Shown piece by piece: positions 24,301-34,357 of a stretch of DNA of 64,000 bases. The position numbers and the translations under genes are program-made. The notes below the pieces were generated by a model that worked only from the letters and a program-made list of their open reading frames with translations, had not been told where the DNA came from and made no database searches. Within the stretch, counting starts at the first letter, position 1. Each line of letters begins with the position of its first letter. The DNA is taken from assembly GCA_014169315.1 (NCBI GenBank), contig AP022133.1, forward strand, positions 806,001 through 870,000. The letters run 5' to 3'. This DNA is from Enterobacter cloacae (GTDB taxonomy: Bacteria; Pseudomonadota; Gammaproteobacteria; Enterobacterales; Enterobacteriaceae).

Positions 24301-24406
24301 AAAAATTAACCGTCAGGCGACGCTGTGGGCGAACGTAGCACAACAGATCGGTGACAAGGGATACAGTGACACTCAGGGAACCGTTGGGGTAAAATACGCC
24401 TTCTGA
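21371..24406 (+). CDS. Autotransporter adhesin-like protein (type Va secretion)
   Basis: 1011 residues. Signal peptide about 1-42 (basic start, FLKNAITTLLFTAPLSVPVFAA). The passenger, about 43-615, is built of short beta-helix repeats (GTGTLNVFNGG, GNGSVTISNGG, GTGSMSVTNGG), as in AIDA-I/Ag43/YaiT-like proteins, with an autotransporter-associated repeat NGVNTYIGTTTIDGGALIVG. A Pro-rich linker follows (about 622-690) with a 30-residue duplication. The C-terminal 12-strand barrel (about 740-1011) ends VGVKYAF with the terminal Phe needed by BAM. It is likely surface exposed, with a role in adhesion or biofilm inferred from the family. The passenger has few or no Cys. ATG ATG at 21371; the first is preceded by GGAG. 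Confidence 0.88.
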   Translation: MMNRSTDMVIKRISNNNGTRVFLKNAITTLLFTAPLSVPVFAASNATVIDNGATVIVPDTQSSPWILPGAIYAGENSTGSLTITKGGVVQSGTTASGTSGSVLGYNSGSTGTLTVDGGAWYDGVDPSNQTLSNGTTAVGGGGTGTLNVFNGGKVGLVFMNVGQNDNSTGTVVVDGVDSQLLATTTSSSGITVGTNGNGSVTISNGGSIISNSSTGVGWGKNSNGIVNVDGSGSGWVINSGPMNVGGAGTGSMSVTNGGVVKSAGGAIAGGSPADDAAGKGDVIIDGPGSLWDIGARELSIGAQNSATKLPSGNGTLIVSNQGQLNAQSINVDAENGTVAIGALAGQTAKAAGTINAKKIILANTNSNLVFNHTDTSGNYIFAPVISGLGNVSQLSGITVINGVNTYIGTTTIDGGALIVGDAANSTAVLNGAKAADVTVGSNGTLAGTGVVNGNVVNNGMVASLNTLSGQESQPNSNFTLAGGIENNGIINLAGAQPGNTLTVSNQYTGNNGTLILKTYMGDDSSASDRLVLNNAKADGNTSLIIKHGGGTGARTNTGILLIDAQNGSTTTPDAFRLSPSSDGYRQNIGTIAAGAYDYSLTRGGDGSAGNPESWYLTSREVKPMTPLTPSSPRPVTPPVTDQGNQPSVDPIVPMTPLTPSSPRPVTPPVTDPSTPAEPATPSTPVLRPEIGSYIDNLRAANTIFAMRLHDRLGETQYLDDMSGNGKVSSMWMRNIGGHTGSHVGNDAIATNANRYVIQIGGDIVDWSNDGLDRYLVGLIGGYANQKSHSVSHASGYNSRGSLNGYSVGVYGTWYANDTTKQGTYVDTWALYNWFNNSVSGQGLPSESYKSNGFTASVEAGYTHKTGEYQTLNGMVNQVFIQPKAQVTWMGVKADNHTEINGTSVSGTGDNNIQTRLGVRAFIKGQSKLDEGSQREFEPFVEANWIYNTDNYGVNMDGVSTYMDGTRNIGELKLGVEGKINRQATLWANVAQQIGDKGYSDTQGTVGVKYAF
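23237..23383 (+). repeat. 90-bp tandem duplication in the autotransporter linker
   Basis: The block encoding PMTPLTPSSPRPVTPPVTD occurs at 23237-23293 and again at 23327-23383, a 90-bp period with three or fewer base differences per block. It lengthens the Pro/Thr linker between passenger and barrel. Copy number may vary between strains. Confidence 0.85.
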
Positions 24407-24423
24407 TAAACCCAGATTGAAAA

Positions 24424-24449
24424 GACCGGGCAATCTATTTGCCCGGTTC
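24424..24449 (+). terminator. Hairpin between the autotransporter and ycgJ-like gene
   Basis: ACCGGGCAA / TTGCCCGGT stem around TCTATT. Only a short T/C tail follows, so it is a weak terminator or attenuator; the downstream gene may be partly cotranscribed. Confidence 0.5.
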
Positions 24450-24459
24450 TGGAGACAAT

Positions 24460-24813
24460 ATGAAATTAGCAATTGGGATCTTTTTAGGGTTATTCAGTTT
24501 TGGTGCGCTGGCGGCAACTCCAGAAACCGCCGCCCTATGGACACCGGGAAAAGGCGTACTGTGCGATAAGTACATTTGTGCCGATGCTACCGGCGTATCC
24601 ATTCCACTGACTGAAAAATATGTGGGTAAAACTCGTGCTGATAAATTAAAAGCCATGGGCGAATTTGATACCACCTCTTTCACCTTCGTGACCGGTCTTT
24701 CCTGCGACGTGAAAGAAAAGCTCTGTCGTCAGGATCGCTATTACGGTGCCGATGGCAAGCGCAGCGGTAAGATAAACAAATACTATACCAAAGTGGTATT
24801 TGGTGGTTTTTAA
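24460..24813 (+). CDS. YcgJ-like periplasmic protein
   Basis: 117 residues from the ATG at 24460 (RBS GGAG five bases upstream). Signal peptide KLAIGIFLGLFSFGALAA, then a small domain with four Cys (VLCDKYICAD, GLSCDVKEKLC) arranged as in E. coli YcgJ (GVVCDEYFCAD, CDVKEKAC), probably two disulfides. Function unknown. It follows the autotransporter by 53 bp. Confidence 0.75.
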   Translation: MKLAIGIFLGLFSFGALAATPETAALWTPGKGVLCDKYICADATGVSIPLTEKYVGKTRADKLKAMGEFDTTSFTFVTGLSCDVKEKLCRQDRYYGADGKRSGKINKYYTKVVFGGF

Positions 24814-24985
24814 CGTTCTTTTGTCGTTAGATTCACCGTTTTCTGCTGTTGAATTAACAATGCGATTTACCGGAAATTGATTGAAATAAGACACTTCTCT
24901 GGATCAATTTGTGAACTGCGGGACTGCATAACTTCAACGTCATAGCGTAAAACCCTATACCGGGTGTTTTATGCTCTGACTTATA

Positions 24986-25021
24986 AAAGCCCGGGTGAGG
25001 CATTGCCACCACCCGGTTTTA
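24986..25021 (+). terminator. Terminator at the end of the aspV accessory segment
   Basis: AAAGCCCGGGTG / CACCCGGTTTT with a loop of about 11 nt, followed by an A/T-rich tail; placed just before the convergent yafV. Confidence 0.7.
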
Positions 25022-25022
25022 T

Positions 25023-25793
25023 TCATTCGATATTAAACGGGTCTGCATCCTGCCACGCGGGAAACTTCTCGCGATACTCCTTCAGCGCAGTCAACGACAG
25101 CTCAGCATCAATACGTGTCGCCTGATGTGGCTCGGCAGTCGCAATAATTTCACCCTGCGGATTCACTACCCGGCTGTCACCACGATAGTGATGCCCGTTG
25201 CCATCCGTACCCACGCGATTACAGCCCACAACATACGCCTGGTTCTCAATAGCACGCGCTACCAGCAGTGACTGCCAGTGCAGTGAGCGTGGGGCAGGCC
25301 AGTTGGCAACATATAGCGCCAGATCGTAATCATTGCGGTTGCGCGACCAAACCGGGAAGCGCAGGTCGTAGCACACCAGCGGCAAAATACGCCAGCCGCG
25401 CCACTCAAACACCACTCGTTCGTTACCTGCTTCATAGTGATGATGCTCATCCGCCATGCGGAACAAGTGGCGTTTATCGTAAAAATGCACTTTCCCCTCT
25501 GGTTCAACCAACAGGAACCGGTTCACCGGCCCGCGTTCGGTTTGCAGGGCCGCGCTCCCGGCAATCAGCGCGTTTGTGTGTTGTGCTTTGGCATGCATCC
25601 AGGCGACCACATCTTCCTGCGGCATCGACTGTTTAGCGGCTTCCATTGCGAAACCGGTGGTGAACATCTCCGGCAGGACAATCACATCACGCCCGGTAAT
25701 CTCTTCCAGTTGACGATCAAAGTGGCGCAGGTTGGCGGGGCCATCCATCCACACTAAAGGTTGCTGCAAAATCGAAATCTTCAGACCAGGCAC
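25023..25793 (-). CDS. yafV: YafV, omega-amidase of the nitrilase superfamily
   Basis: 256 residues with the nitrilase triad: Glu in LPEMFTTGF (about residue 42), Lys in YDKRHLF (about 107) and Cys in LVCYDLRFP (about 139). E. coli YafV and its relatives act as omega-amidases (2-oxoglutaramate/2-oxosuccinamate to the 2-oxoacid), repairing products of glutamine transamination. It marks the return to E. coli-like backbone order. Confidence 0.92.
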   Translation of the reverse strand: MPGLKISILQQPLVWMDGPANLRHFDRQLEEITGRDVIVLPEMFTTGFAMEAAKQSMPQEDVVAWMHAKAQHTNALIAGSAALQTERGPVNRFLLVEPEGKVHFYDKRHLFRMADEHHHYEAGNERVVFEWRGWRILPLVCYDLRFPVWSRNRNDYDLALYVANWPAPRSLHWQSLLVARAIENQAYVVGCNRVGTDGNGHHYRGDSRVVNPQGEIIATAEPHQATRIDAELSLTALKEYREKFPAWQDADPFNIE

Positions 25794-25858
25794 AATTCAG
25801 ACTCCTCAAACGACCACTTTTTGACACTGTAGCACGACACAACGAGAAAATGTGGCAA

Positions 25859-25885
25859 TAAAAAACCCCGCACGGGGCGGGGTTT
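25859..25885 (-). terminator. fadE terminator
   Basis: On the minus strand AAACCCCGCCCCGTGCGGGGTTTTTT, a strong GC stem with a T-run, 16 bp beyond the fadE stop. Confidence 0.9.
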
Positions 25886-25901
25886 GTACACGCGAAATGC
25901 G

Positions 25902-28346
25902 TTATGCGGCTTCAGGTTTGCGGGCCTTCTCCGGCAGCTTTACTGGCTGGGTTGCCAGCTCCTCTGGTTCGAAATCATCCACGTTAATGCTGCGCAGACG
26001 GCTCTCTTCGGCTTTCACCAGAATAGCGGCTTCATCCTTATCGATGATTCCACCTGCCAGCGCCTGTTTTGCCAGTTCATCCAGGCGGGTAAAGGACAGA
26101 TTTTTACCCAGCTGTTTGCAGATCTTCTGGTGAATTGGGTCGGCGGCCATGACATCCAGCAGCGCCTCTTCCAGCAGACCCACCGGGTTATGTGGCGATG
26201 GAGTCAGATACTGACCACGACCAATACGTGAGCGGGTTGCACTCGGTACCTGGAGGATCTTCGCCACTTTATGATCCAGTTTGTCAGACGGAGCCAGATG
26301 ATGACGACCGGTAGGGAAGATCACCACGCGCAGGGCACCAGCGACAAAACGGTTCGGGAAGTTCGCCAGCAGATCGTCAATCGCCTGTTCTGCCTGGTGC
26401 ATGGCGTCCTGTACGCCCCAGTGTACCAGCGGCAGATCCGCTTCCTGACGGCCTTCGTCGTCGTAGCGCTTCAGTACCGCAGAAGCCAGGAACACCTGAC
26501 TCAGCACATCCCCCAGACGGGCAGAGATACGCTCACGACGCTTCAGGCTACCGCCCAGCACGGCCATAGAGACGTCAGACAGCAGAGCCAGGTTGGCGCT
26601 CAGGCGGTTCAGCTGTTGGTAATAACGTCGGGTGGCATCACCAGTTGGTGTTGCGCTGGTGCGACCGTTGGTCAGACCCAGCCAGAAACTACGCACCTTG
26701 TTGCTGCCGACATGACCAATATGTTTAAACAGCAGCTTATCGAAGGCATCAACGTCATTATTTTGCGCGGCGGCCATCTCTTCCAGCACATACGGATGGC
26801 AGCGAATTGCCCCCTGGCCGAAGATCATCATGCTGCGGGTCAGGATGTTTGCCCCTTCCACGGTGATAGCAATGGGTGCGCCCTGATAGCCGCGCGCCAG
26901 GAAGTTACCTTCGCCGAGCATAATGCCTTTACCCCCGGCAATGTCCATCGCATCAATGATGGATTGCTGTGCACGGTGGGTGCAGTGATACTTCACAATT
27001 GCCGACAGTACGGCCGGTTTTTCGCCCAGCATAATGCCGTAGGTAATCAGCGAAGCCGCAGCATCCATCACGTAAGCATTGCCTGCAATGCGCGCCAGTG
27101 GTTCTTCAATACCTTCCATCTTGCCGATGGAGATTTTGAACTGACGGCGGATGTGGGCGTAAGCACCAATTCCCATCGCCACAGATTTCAGACCACCGGT
27201 TGAGTTCGACGGCAGAGTAATACCGCGACCAACAGACAGACATTCCACCAGCATACGCCAGCCCTGACCGGCCATTTTCGGGCCACCGATGATGTAATCA
27301 ATCGGTACAAAGATATCCTGGCCACGTGTCGGACCGTTCTGGAACGGCACGTTCAGCGGGAAGTGACGACGGCCAATTTCAACGCCCGGGGTAGAGGTTG
27401 GGATCAGCGCACAGGTAATGCCCAGGTCCTCTTCGCCACCCAGCAGTTTTTCCGGGTCAGAGAGTTTAAAGGCCAGACCCAGCACGGTGGCGATAGGTGC
27501 AAGAGTGATATAGCGTTTGTTCCAGGTCAGGCGCATACCCAGCACCTGCTCACCCTGCCATTCCCCCATACAGACCACGCCGGTATCCGGGATCGCACCC
27601 GCATCAGAGCCTGCTTCCGGGCTGGTCAGCGCGAAGCATGGGATTTCCAGGCCACGCGCCAGGCGCGGCAGGTAGTGATCTTTCTGCTCTTCAGTACCGT
27701 AATGCTGCAGCAGTTCACCAGGGCCTAAGGAGTTAGGTACACCGACGGTGATCGCCAGGATCCCTGAGACACCTGCCAGTTTTTGCAGCACGCGAGCCTG
27801 AGCGTAAGCGGAGAATTCCAGACCGCCATACTCTTTCTTAATGATCATCGCAAAGAAGCGATGTTCTTTCAGGTAGGCCCACAGTTCTGGCGGCAGGTCG
27901 GCCATTTCGTGGGTGATGGCAAAGTCGTTTGCCATGCGGCACGCTTCTTCCACCGGGCCATCAATAAAGGCTTGTTCTTCGGCGGTCAGACGTGGCTGCG
28001 GATAGTTATGCAGCTTTTTCCAGTCCGGGTTACCCTGGAACAGGTCGCCTTCCCACCAGGTGGTACCCGCATCAATCGCTTCTTTCTCAGTACGCGACAT
28101 CGGCGGCATCACTTTACGGAAGCCTTTGAACACCGGTGCGGAGATCATTGATTTACGCATCGGGGCAAAGTTAAACGGCAGCAGAATGATGGCCAGTGGA
28201 ACTAAAAGCCAGATATTCCAGAGACCTGCGACGCCAAATGCTGCCGTCCAGACCAGCAGAATCAGGCTGCTCAGGAATAAACTTACACGGTGATAGAACA
28301 ACACACCGAGCAGAACAACGGTTGCGAGAATGCTCAAAATCATCAT
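25902..28346 (-). CDS. fadE: FadE, acyl-CoA dehydrogenase of fatty-acid beta-oxidation
   Basis: 814 residues, equal to E. coli FadE. Two hydrophobic N-terminal spans (about 1-60) anchor it in the inner membrane. The acyl-CoA dehydrogenase core follows with [14 protein letters not shown] (FAD/substrate site) and [19 protein letters not shown], and a long C-terminal domain (DUF1974). It oxidises acyl-CoA to trans-2-enoyl-CoA, the first step of aerobic beta-oxidation. A FadR operator overlaps the promoter. Confidence 0.97.
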   Translation of the reverse strand: MMILSILATVVLLGVLFYHRVSLFLSSLILLVWTAAFGVAGLWNIWLLVPLAIILLPFNFAPMRKSMISAPVFKGFRKVMPPMSRTEKEAIDAGTTWWEGDLFQGNPDWKKLHNYPQPRLTAEEQAFIDGPVEEACRMANDFAITHEMADLPPELWAYLKEHRFFAMIIKKEYGGLEFSAYAQARVLQKLAGVSGILAITVGVPNSLGPGELLQHYGTEEQKDHYLPRLARGLEIPCFALTSPEAGSDAGAIPDTGVVCMGEWQGEQVLGMRLTWNKRYITLAPIATVLGLAFKLSDPEKLLGGEEDLGITCALIPTSTPGVEIGRRHFPLNVPFQNGPTRGQDIFVPIDYIIGGPKMAGQGWRMLVECLSVGRGITLPSNSTGGLKSVAMGIGAYAHIRRQFKISIGKMEGIEEPLARIAGNAYVMDAAASLITYGIMLGEKPAVLSAIVKYHCTHRAQQSIIDAMDIAGGKGIMLGEGNFLARGYQGAPIAITVEGANILTRSMMIFGQGAIRCHPYVLEEMAAAQNNDVDAFDKLLFKHIGHVGSNKVRSFWLGLTNGRTSATPTGDATRRYYQQLNRLSANLALLSDVSMAVLGGSLKRRERISARLGDVLSQVFLASAVLKRYDDEGRQEADLPLVHWGVQDAMHQAEQAIDDLLANFPNRFVAGALRVVIFPTGRHHLAPSDKLDHKVAKILQVPSATRSRIGRGQYLTPSPHNPVGLLEEALLDVMAADPIHQKICKQLGKNLSFTRLDELAKQALAGGIIDKDEAAILVKAEESRLRSINVDDFEPEELATQPVKLPEKARKPEAA

Positions 28347-28367
28347 AAAGAAAAGCTCCCTTGCTTG

Positions 28368-28387
28368 TAGGAGGTCTGACCACTTGT
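28368..28387. promoter_or_regulatory. FadR operator upstream of fadE
   Basis: On the minus strand ACAAGTGGTCAGACCTCCTA, which fits the FadR consensus core TGGTCNGACNT, about 22 bp upstream of the fadE start. FadR represses fadE until long-chain acyl-CoA binds. Confidence 0.75.
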
Positions 28388-28585
28388 GATGATATGGTTG
28401 TAGTGGATGTTATTTTTTTTAGCAATGAATTTACAAAATAATTACAACCTGGTTCACATTGTTCGTGTTTTAGCAGGCACGAAAAATCAAAACGCCGGAC
28501 GATTCACATGGCTTTAGCTTCTCGCTTTTAACGCTATCCGGTACACTCCACTGTGTTATTTCATCAATACTGAAGGATTATCCTC

Positions 28586-29164
28586 ATGTACCAGGATCTT
28601 ATTCGTAACGAACTGAACGAAGCGGCGGAAACGCTGGCGAACTTTCTGAAAGATGATGCCAATATTCACGCTATTCAGCGCGCGGCGGTCCTGCTGGCCG
28701 ACAGCTTCAAAGCCGGTGGTAAAGTGCTCTCCTGCGGTAACGGTGGCTCCCACTGTGACGCCATGCACTTCGCAGAAGAGCTGACCGGGCGTTATCGCGA
28801 AAACCGTCCGGGCTACCCGGCGATTGCGATTTCTGACGTGAGCCACATCTCCTGCGTGAGCAACGATTTTGGTTACGACTATGTCTTCTCCCGCTATGTT
28901 GAAGCCGTGGGGCGTGAAGGTGATGTGCTGCTGGGGATTTCTACCTCCGGTAACTCTGGTAACGTGATCAAAGCGATTGCTGCCGCGCGTGAAAAAGGGA
29001 TGAAAGTTATCACCCTGACCGGTAAAGATGGCGGTAAAATGGCCGGTACCGCGGACATTGAGATCCGTGTTCCGCACTTCGGTTATGCCGATCGCATTCA
29101 GGAAATTCACATCAAAGTGATCCACATCCTGATCCAGCTGATCGAAAAAGAGATGGTTAAGTAA
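28586..29164 (+). CDS. gmhA: GmhA, sedoheptulose 7-phosphate isomerase
   Basis: 192 residues, a SIS-domain protein: [20 protein letters not shown] (residues 50-70) and [12 protein letters not shown] (about 118-130). It makes D-glycero-D-manno-heptose 7-phosphate, the first step of ADP-heptose/LPS core synthesis; gmhB at 3411 acts later in the same pathway. RBS AAGGATTATCC precedes the ATG. Confidence 0.97.
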   Translation: MYQDLIRNELNEAAETLANFLKDDANIHAIQRAAVLLADSFKAGGKVLSCGNGGSHCDAMHFAEELTGRYRENRPGYPAIAISDVSHISCVSNDFGYDYVFSRYVEAVGREGDVLLGISTSGNSGNVIKAIAAAREKGMKVITLTGKDGGKMAGTADIEIRVPHFGYADRIQEIHIKVIHILIQLIEKEMVK

Positions 29165-29210
29165 GACTTCGCTGGGGGCATGATTGCCCCCGCTGTTGTG
29201 GAGGTGACGT

Positions 29211-29978
29211 ATGTGCGAACTGCTCGGGATGAGCGCCAATGTGCCAACCGATATCTGCTTTAGTTTCACCGGGCTGGTTCAGCGCGGTGGGGGAACCGGG
29301 CCGCATAAAGACGGCTGGGGTATAACCTTCTACGAAGGCAAAGGGTGTCGCACGTTCAAAGATCCACAGCCCAGCTTTAATTCACCGATTGCCAAACTGG
29401 TGCAGGACTATCCGATAAAGTCCCACTCTGTTATTGCGCATATCCGCCAGGCGAATCGCGGTGAAGTGGCGCTGGAAAATACCCATCCGTTTACCCGCGA
29501 GCTGTGGGGACGTAACTGGACGTATGCTCACAATGGTCAGCTCTCTGGCTATAAGTCCCTGGAGACGGGGAATTTCCGCCCGGTAGGCGAGACAGACAGC
29601 GAAAAAGCCTTCTGCTGGCTGCTGCACAAGCTGACAGAGCGTTATCCTCGTACCCCCAGCAACATGACCGCCGTGTTTAAATACATCGCATCGCTGGCTT
29701 CAGAGTTACGTGAAAAGGGCGTGTTTAACATGCTCCTGTCTGACGGGCGCTACGTAATGGCGTTCTGCTCGACGAATCTGTTCTGGATCACCCGTCGTGC
29801 GCCGTTTGGCGTGGCAACGCTGCTCGATCAGGATGTGGAAATTGATTTTCAGACAGAGACCACACCAAACGATGTGGTTTCTGTGATAGCGACGCAACCG
29901 CTGACGGGCAACGAAACCTGGCAAAAGATTATGCCAGGTGAGTGGGCGTTATTTTGCCTGGGAGACCGTGTAGTTTGA
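29211..29978 (+). CDS. yafJ: YafJ, class II glutamine amidotransferase-like protein
   Basis: 255 residues, GATase type 2 (Ntn hydrolase) fold. Cys2 directly after Met is the expected nucleophile ([10 protein letters not shown]), with [10 protein letters not shown] and [20 protein letters not shown] as substrate-pocket motifs. No synthase domain is attached, so the acceptor is unknown. It overlaps the convergent yafK/dpaA by 30 bp. Confidence 0.92.
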   Translation: MCELLGMSANVPTDICFSFTGLVQRGGGTGPHKDGWGITFYEGKGCRTFKDPQPSFNSPIAKLVQDYPIKSHSVIAHIRQANRGEVALENTHPFTRELWGRNWTYAHNGQLSGYKSLETGNFRPVGETDSEKAFCWLLHKLTERYPRTPSNMTAVFKYIASLASELREKGVFNMLLSDGRYVMAFCSTNLFWITRRAPFGVATLLDQDVEIDFQTETTPNDVVSVIATQPLTGNETWQKIMPGEWALFCLGDRVV

Positions 29979-30689
29979 CGCCAGCTGTGGCTGGACAACT
30001 TCGTGGCTCAGTGGCTTGCTGACCACGTAACGGCCATCCACCACCGACACTACCGGCGGCTTGTGGGTCTGTTCAAAGTAGTCATAACCCGGTTTCATCT
30101 GTTTCCAGAAATCCGCATAGTAGGAATACTTGTGACGCGCCATGTTGGCATCGGTCATGCGGAACGGGTAGATGCTGACCTGAACGCTTGGCTGACCAAA
30201 GACCAGTGCGCCAGTGACAAACTGGAAGATCTCATCAATGCCGGAATCGGTCATCGCGTAACAGCCGATAGACACGCAGGCACCGTGGATCATCAGGTAC
30301 TTACCTTCATAACCGTGAGCACGGTCATAGGCATTAGGGAAGCCGATGTTAATGGCTTTATAGAAGCGGCTGTCAGGCTTTAGCTGGCTACGCTGAACGT
30401 TGTAAAACCCTTCCGGGCTTTTGAAATCGCCCTGACGTTGTTTTGGCCCCAGACCACCGGAGTAGTTACAAATTTTGTAGCTATCGAGCAGCTGATACGT
30501 CTCGCCCATTTTTACAAACAGATCGAGAGTGCGTTCTTCCTTGAATATTTGAATATAAACCGGTGATCCCATTAATTGCTGTTTATATTCTTTGCTGACC
30601 GGCGTGGTTGAACTGTTGCTGCTGAGCAACCCGGCAAACGACACGCACGGAATCAGAAGCATCGCAATGAACAATGCGATTTTACGCAT
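29949..30689 (-). CDS. dpaA: DpaA/YafK, L,D-transpeptidase-fold amidase releasing Lpp from peptidoglycan
   Basis: 246 residues. Signal peptide about 1-19 ([13 protein letters not shown]). YkuD catalytic motif with His135 (MIHGACVS) and nucleophile Cys143 (IGCYAMTD). In E. coli, DpaA (LdtF/YafK) cuts the bond between peptidoglycan and Braun lipoprotein. Its 3' end overlaps yafJ. Confidence 0.92.
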   Translation of the reverse strand: MRKIALFIAMLLIPCVSFAGLLSSNSSTTPVSKEYKQQLMGSPVYIQIFKEERTLDLFVKMGETYQLLDSYKICNYSGGLGPKQRQGDFKSPEGFYNVQRSQLKPDSRFYKAINIGFPNAYDRAHGYEGKYLMIHGACVSIGCYAMTDSGIDEIFQFVTGALVFGQPSVQVSIYPFRMTDANMARHKYSYYADFWKQMKPGYDYFEQTHKPPVVSVVDGRYVVSKPLSHEVVQPQLASNYTVSQAK

Positions 30690-30987
30690 ACTACTAGTTC
30701 CTTGATAAAACTAAGACCAACTTGCCAGGACGGCAAAAGAGACCCGAAATCAGATTATTCTGGTTAGGAGCGCTCACATTAGCACCGCTATAGATTTTCG
30801 CAAGAGCAGAGCGGTTAGTTTACAAATTAGTTTTACTTTATAACCCATCCCAAAGGCGTTGACTCCAGGAACTTTGCGTAATCGCTCGCATTTTGGCGTG
30901 TGCAACGGCGGATTCCCTGCCCTGGAAAGGGCGAAAATGGTACACTTCTGCCCACTGGATTGTTGTTCATGGAAACTTCCTAACTAC

Positions 30988-32331
30988 ATGTTTAAAATCA
31001 GAAAAGGGCTTAATTTGCCGATTTCAGGCGTGCCGGAACAGCACGTTTCGACGGGCGTTAGTGTTCGCCATGTCGCCATTTTGGGTGACGATTATCTGGG
31101 AATGCGCCCCTCAATGCTGGTACAGGAGGGCGATCGCGTCATCAAAGGACAGGCGCTCTTTGAGGATAAAAAAAATCCTGGCGTCATGTTTACCGCACCA
31201 GCCTGCGGTACCATCGTTGCGATCAATCGTGGGGAACGCCGTGTTATGCAGTCGGTGGTTATCCGCATTGAAGGCGACGAGCAGCGTACATTTGCTCATG
31301 TTGATGCCACCGAACTGACGAGCCTCAGCCGGGGTGCCGTACAGGCGCAGCTGCTGGAATCAGGCCTGTGGACGGCGTTTCGCACGCGTCCCTTCAGTAA
31401 ATCGCCCGTACCGGACACGGTGCCTGCGGCGATTTTCGTCACGGCAATTGACACCAACCCGCTCAGCGTAGACCCCCAGCCCGTGATTCTGGCACAGCGA
31501 AAAGCCTTTGATGCCGGGCTGACCGTGTTAACGCGCCTGACGTCGGGTAAAGTCCATGTCTGCCAGGCCAGCGGAGGCAAGCTTGGTGGTCATCCGCAAG
31601 GTCAGGTCACGTTTAACGAATTTGCAGGCCCCCATCCTGCTGGGCTGGCTGGCACCCATATCCACTTTCTTGAGCCGGTAAGCCTGACAAAGCAGGTCTG
31701 GCATCTCAACTATCAGGACGTCATTGCCATCGGTAAGCTTTTTACGACAGGTGAGCTGTGTGCTGAACGTGTGGTTGCCATCGGCGGGCCACAGGCGGCA
31801 AATCCGCGTCTGGTGCGTACCCTGCTGGGGGCGGATATCAATGAACTGCTGGACGGTGAAATAAACGAGGGCGAAAACCGCCTGATTTCCGGCTCGGTTC
31901 TCAGTGGCCGACATGCGGTTGGTGCGCAGGCTTATCTTGGTCGTTTTCATCTGCAGGTGAGTGTTGTCCTGGAAGGGCGTGAGAAAGAGCTGTTCGGCTG
32001 GGTTCTGCCTGGCGCGGAGAAATTCTCCGTGACCCGCACGACGCTTGGACATTTCCTGCGTCACAAGCTTTTTAACTTCTCTACCAGTACACATGGTGGT
32101 GAGCGCGCAATGGTTCCCATTGGTAACTATGAGCGCGTGATGCCGCTGGATATTCTGCCGACCATGCTGCTGCGCGATTTACTCGCCGGGGATACCGACA
32201 GCGCACAGGCGCTGGGCTGTCTTGAGCTTGACGAAGAAGATCTGGCGCTCTGTACCTATGTTTGTCCAGGTAAATACGAATATGGACCCGTATTGCGCGA
32301 GGTGTTAACCCGCATTGAGCAGGAAGGATAA
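30988..32331 (+). CDS. nqrA: NqrA, Na+-translocating NADH:quinone reductase subunit A
   Basis: 447 residues from the ATG at 30988 ([18 protein letters not shown]), the family start; longer in-frame readings lack support. A soluble cytoplasmic subunit related to RnfC, it has a barrel-sandwich fold in its N-terminal part ([18 protein letters not shown]) but no flavin or Fe-S ligands. First gene of a seven-gene nqr operon, set between yafK and the ABC genes before dinB, where E. coli K-12 has other genes. Confidence 0.93.
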   Translation: MFKIRKGLNLPISGVPEQHVSTGVSVRHVAILGDDYLGMRPSMLVQEGDRVIKGQALFEDKKNPGVMFTAPACGTIVAINRGERRVMQSVVIRIEGDEQRTFAHVDATELTSLSRGAVQAQLLESGLWTAFRTRPFSKSPVPDTVPAAIFVTAIDTNPLSVDPQPVILAQRKAFDAGLTVLTRLTSGKVHVCQASGGKLGGHPQGQVTFNEFAGPHPAGLAGTHIHFLEPVSLTKQVWHLNYQDVIAIGKLFTTGELCAERVVAIGGPQAANPRLVRTLLGADINELLDGEINEGENRLISGSVLSGRHAVGAQAYLGRFHLQVSVVLEGREKELFGWVLPGAEKFSVTRTTLGHFLRHKLFNFSTSTHGGERAMVPIGNYERVMPLDILPTMLLRDLLAGDTDSAQALGCLELDEEDLALCTYVCPGKYEYGPVLREVLTRIEQEG

Positions 32332-32334
32332 CTG

Positions 32335-33570
32335 ATGGGCTTAAAACACCTCTTTGAAAAAATAGAACCGCACTTTACCGAAGGTAAGCTGAAAAAGTAT
32401 TACCCGCTGTTTGAAGCGACGGCGACCATTTTCTACACCCCGGGGCTGGTGACGAAAGGGGCTGCGCACGTCCGTGATGCCATCGACCTTAAACGGATGA
32501 TGATTCTGGTCTGGTTCGCGGTCTTCCCGGCGATGTTCTGGGGCATGTACAACGTGGGTTTGCAAACCATTCCGGCGCTGCACCATTTGTACGATGCACC
32601 GCAGATGGCGCAGGTGATTCAGTCTGACTGGCACTACCGTCTGGCGCAGTCGCTGGGCGTGAGCTTTGCCGCAGACGCGGGCTGGGTCAGCATGATGACG
32701 CTGGGGGCCGTTTTCTTCCTGCCTGTCTACCTCACGGTATTTATCGTGGGCGGCTTCTGGGAAGTGCTGTTTGCCATAATTCGCAAGCATGAAATTAATG
32801 AAGGCTTCTTTGTTACCTCCATTCTGTTTGCGCTGATTGTGCCACCGACGCTGCCGCTCTGGCAGGCGGCGCTGGGGATCAGTTTTGGTGTCGTGATAGC
32901 CAAAGAGATCTTCGGCGGTACCGGGCGTAACTTCCTCAACCCGGCACTGGCGGGGCGCGCGTTCCTGTTCTTTGCTTACCCGGCTCAAATTTCGGGCGAT
33001 CTGGTGTGGACGGCGGCCGATGGTTTTTCCGGCGCGACGCCGCTCTCTCAGTGGGCGGCACACGGCGGAGAAACGCTGGTGAATAACGCGACGGGCCAAC
33101 CTGTCACCTGGTTTGATGCCTTTATCGGCAACATTCCGGGTTCCATCGGGGAAGTCTCCACGCTGATGATTTTACTGGGTGGAGCCATCATTCTCTTCGG
33201 ACGTGTCGCCTCATGGCGGATCGTCGCCGGTGTGATGATTGGCATGATACTGACCGCCACGATGTTCAACGTGATTGGCTCTACCACCAACCCGATGTTC
33301 TCTATGCCCTGGTACTGGCATCTTGTATTGGGCGGTTTTGCCTTCGGGATGATGTTTATGGCTACGGATCCCGTCTCTGCCTCATTTACTGACAAAGGTA
33401 AATGGAGCTATGGCGTGCTCATTGGCGCGATGTGTGTCCTGATTCGTGTGGTCAACCCGGCGTATCCGGAAGGGATGATGTTGGCCATTCTGTTTGCCAA
33501 TCTGTTTGCGCCACTCTTCGATTATCTGGTCGTGCGCGCCAACGTTAAGCGGAGGAAGGCGCGTGGCTGA
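32335..33570 (+). CDS. nqrB: NqrB, Na+-NQR membrane subunit with covalent FMN
   Basis: 411 residues, about ten membrane spans. The flavinylation motif SGAT places the FMN-linked Thr at about residue 235 ([12 protein letters not shown]), matching Thr236 of Vibrio NqrB. The cytoplasmic N-terminus is characteristic (LFEKIEPHF). It carries riboflavin, FMN and the ion path. It starts three bases after nqrA. Confidence 0.95.
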   Translation: MGLKHLFEKIEPHFTEGKLKKYYPLFEATATIFYTPGLVTKGAAHVRDAIDLKRMMILVWFAVFPAMFWGMYNVGLQTIPALHHLYDAPQMAQVIQSDWHYRLAQSLGVSFAADAGWVSMMTLGAVFFLPVYLTVFIVGGFWEVLFAIIRKHEINEGFFVTSILFALIVPPTLPLWQAALGISFGVVIAKEIFGGTGRNFLNPALAGRAFLFFAYPAQISGDLVWTAADGFSGATPLSQWAAHGGETLVNNATGQPVTWFDAFIGNIPGSIGEVSTLMILLGGAIILFGRVASWRIVAGVMIGMILTATMFNVIGSTTNPMFSMPWYWHLVLGGFAFGMMFMATDPVSASFTDKGKWSYGVLIGAMCVLIRVVNPAYPEGMMLAILFANLFAPLFDYLVVRANVKRRKARG

Positions 33571-34357
33571 AATCAAAAATAACGACAGCATCAGCAAAAC
33601 GCTGCTGGTGGTGCTGGTGCTTTGTCTGGTCTGTTCCATTGTAGTGGCGGGTTCTGCTGTGGGGCTAAAGCCGCTGCAGCAAAAGCAGCGCGCCCTGGAT
33701 AAACAACGCAATATCCTGGCCGTGGCCGGATTGATGCAGGAAGGAATGAGTACAGATGATGTTTCGACACTCTTCGCTGAACGCATTTCAGCGCGGCTGG
33801 TGGATTTAAAAAATGGCGAACTTCTGGAAAAAGACCCGACGAAATATAACCAGGCTCAGGCGCTAAAAGATCCGCATATGAGTCTTTCCCTCGAGGCATC
33901 ACAGGATCCGGCAGGGATTAAGCGACGCAGCAACCTCGCAGAGATCTACCTGGTGCATGATGCGCAAAACCGGGTGCAGGAGGTCGTGCTTCCGATATAC
34001 GGCAACGGCTTGTGGTCAATGATGTATGCCTTTGTGGCGCTTGATACGGACGGTCGCACTGTAAAAGGCATCACGTATTATGACCAGGGCGAAACGCCGG
34101 GGCTTGGCGGAGAAGTTGAAAACCCTAACTGGCGGGCACAGTTTGTCGGCAAGAAAGTGCTGGATGACAGCGGGAAACCCGCGCTGAAAGTGATGAAAGG
34201 GGCAGCGCGTCAGGGAGATGAGTACGCTGTCGACGGGCTTTCCGGGGCAACGCTCACGTCAAACGGGGTGCAGCATAGTTTTGATTTCTGGATGGGTGAA
34301 CTGGGTTTTGGCCCCTTCCTGAAAAACGTACGTGAAGGAGCGCTGAACAATGGCTGA
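33563..34357 (+). CDS. nqrC: NqrC, Na+-NQR subunit with covalent FMN
   Basis: 264 residues from a GTG at 33563 preceded by GGAGG, overlapping nqrB by 8 bp. One N-terminal membrane span (about 11-33), then an FMN-binding domain with the flavinylation site SGATLT (Thr at about residue 230). Electrons pass through this FMN. Confidence 0.95.
   Translation: MAEIKNNDSISKTLLVVLVLCLVCSIVVAGSAVGLKPLQQKQRALDKQRNILAVAGLMQEGMSTDDVSTLFAERISARLVDLKNGELLEKDPTKYNQAQALKDPHMSLSLEASQDPAGIKRRSNLAEIYLVHDAQNRVQEVVLPIYGNGLWSMMYAFVALDTDGRTVKGITYYDQGETPGLGGEVENPNWRAQFVGKKVLDDSGKPALKVMKGAARQGDEYAVDGLSGATLTSNGVQHSFDFWMGELGFGPFLKNVREGALNNG

Noticed and set aside
26271..27203. Plus-strand ORF of 310 codons opposite fadE
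   Set aside because: fadE is full length and conserved on the other strand; the plus-strand frame has no recognisable domain.
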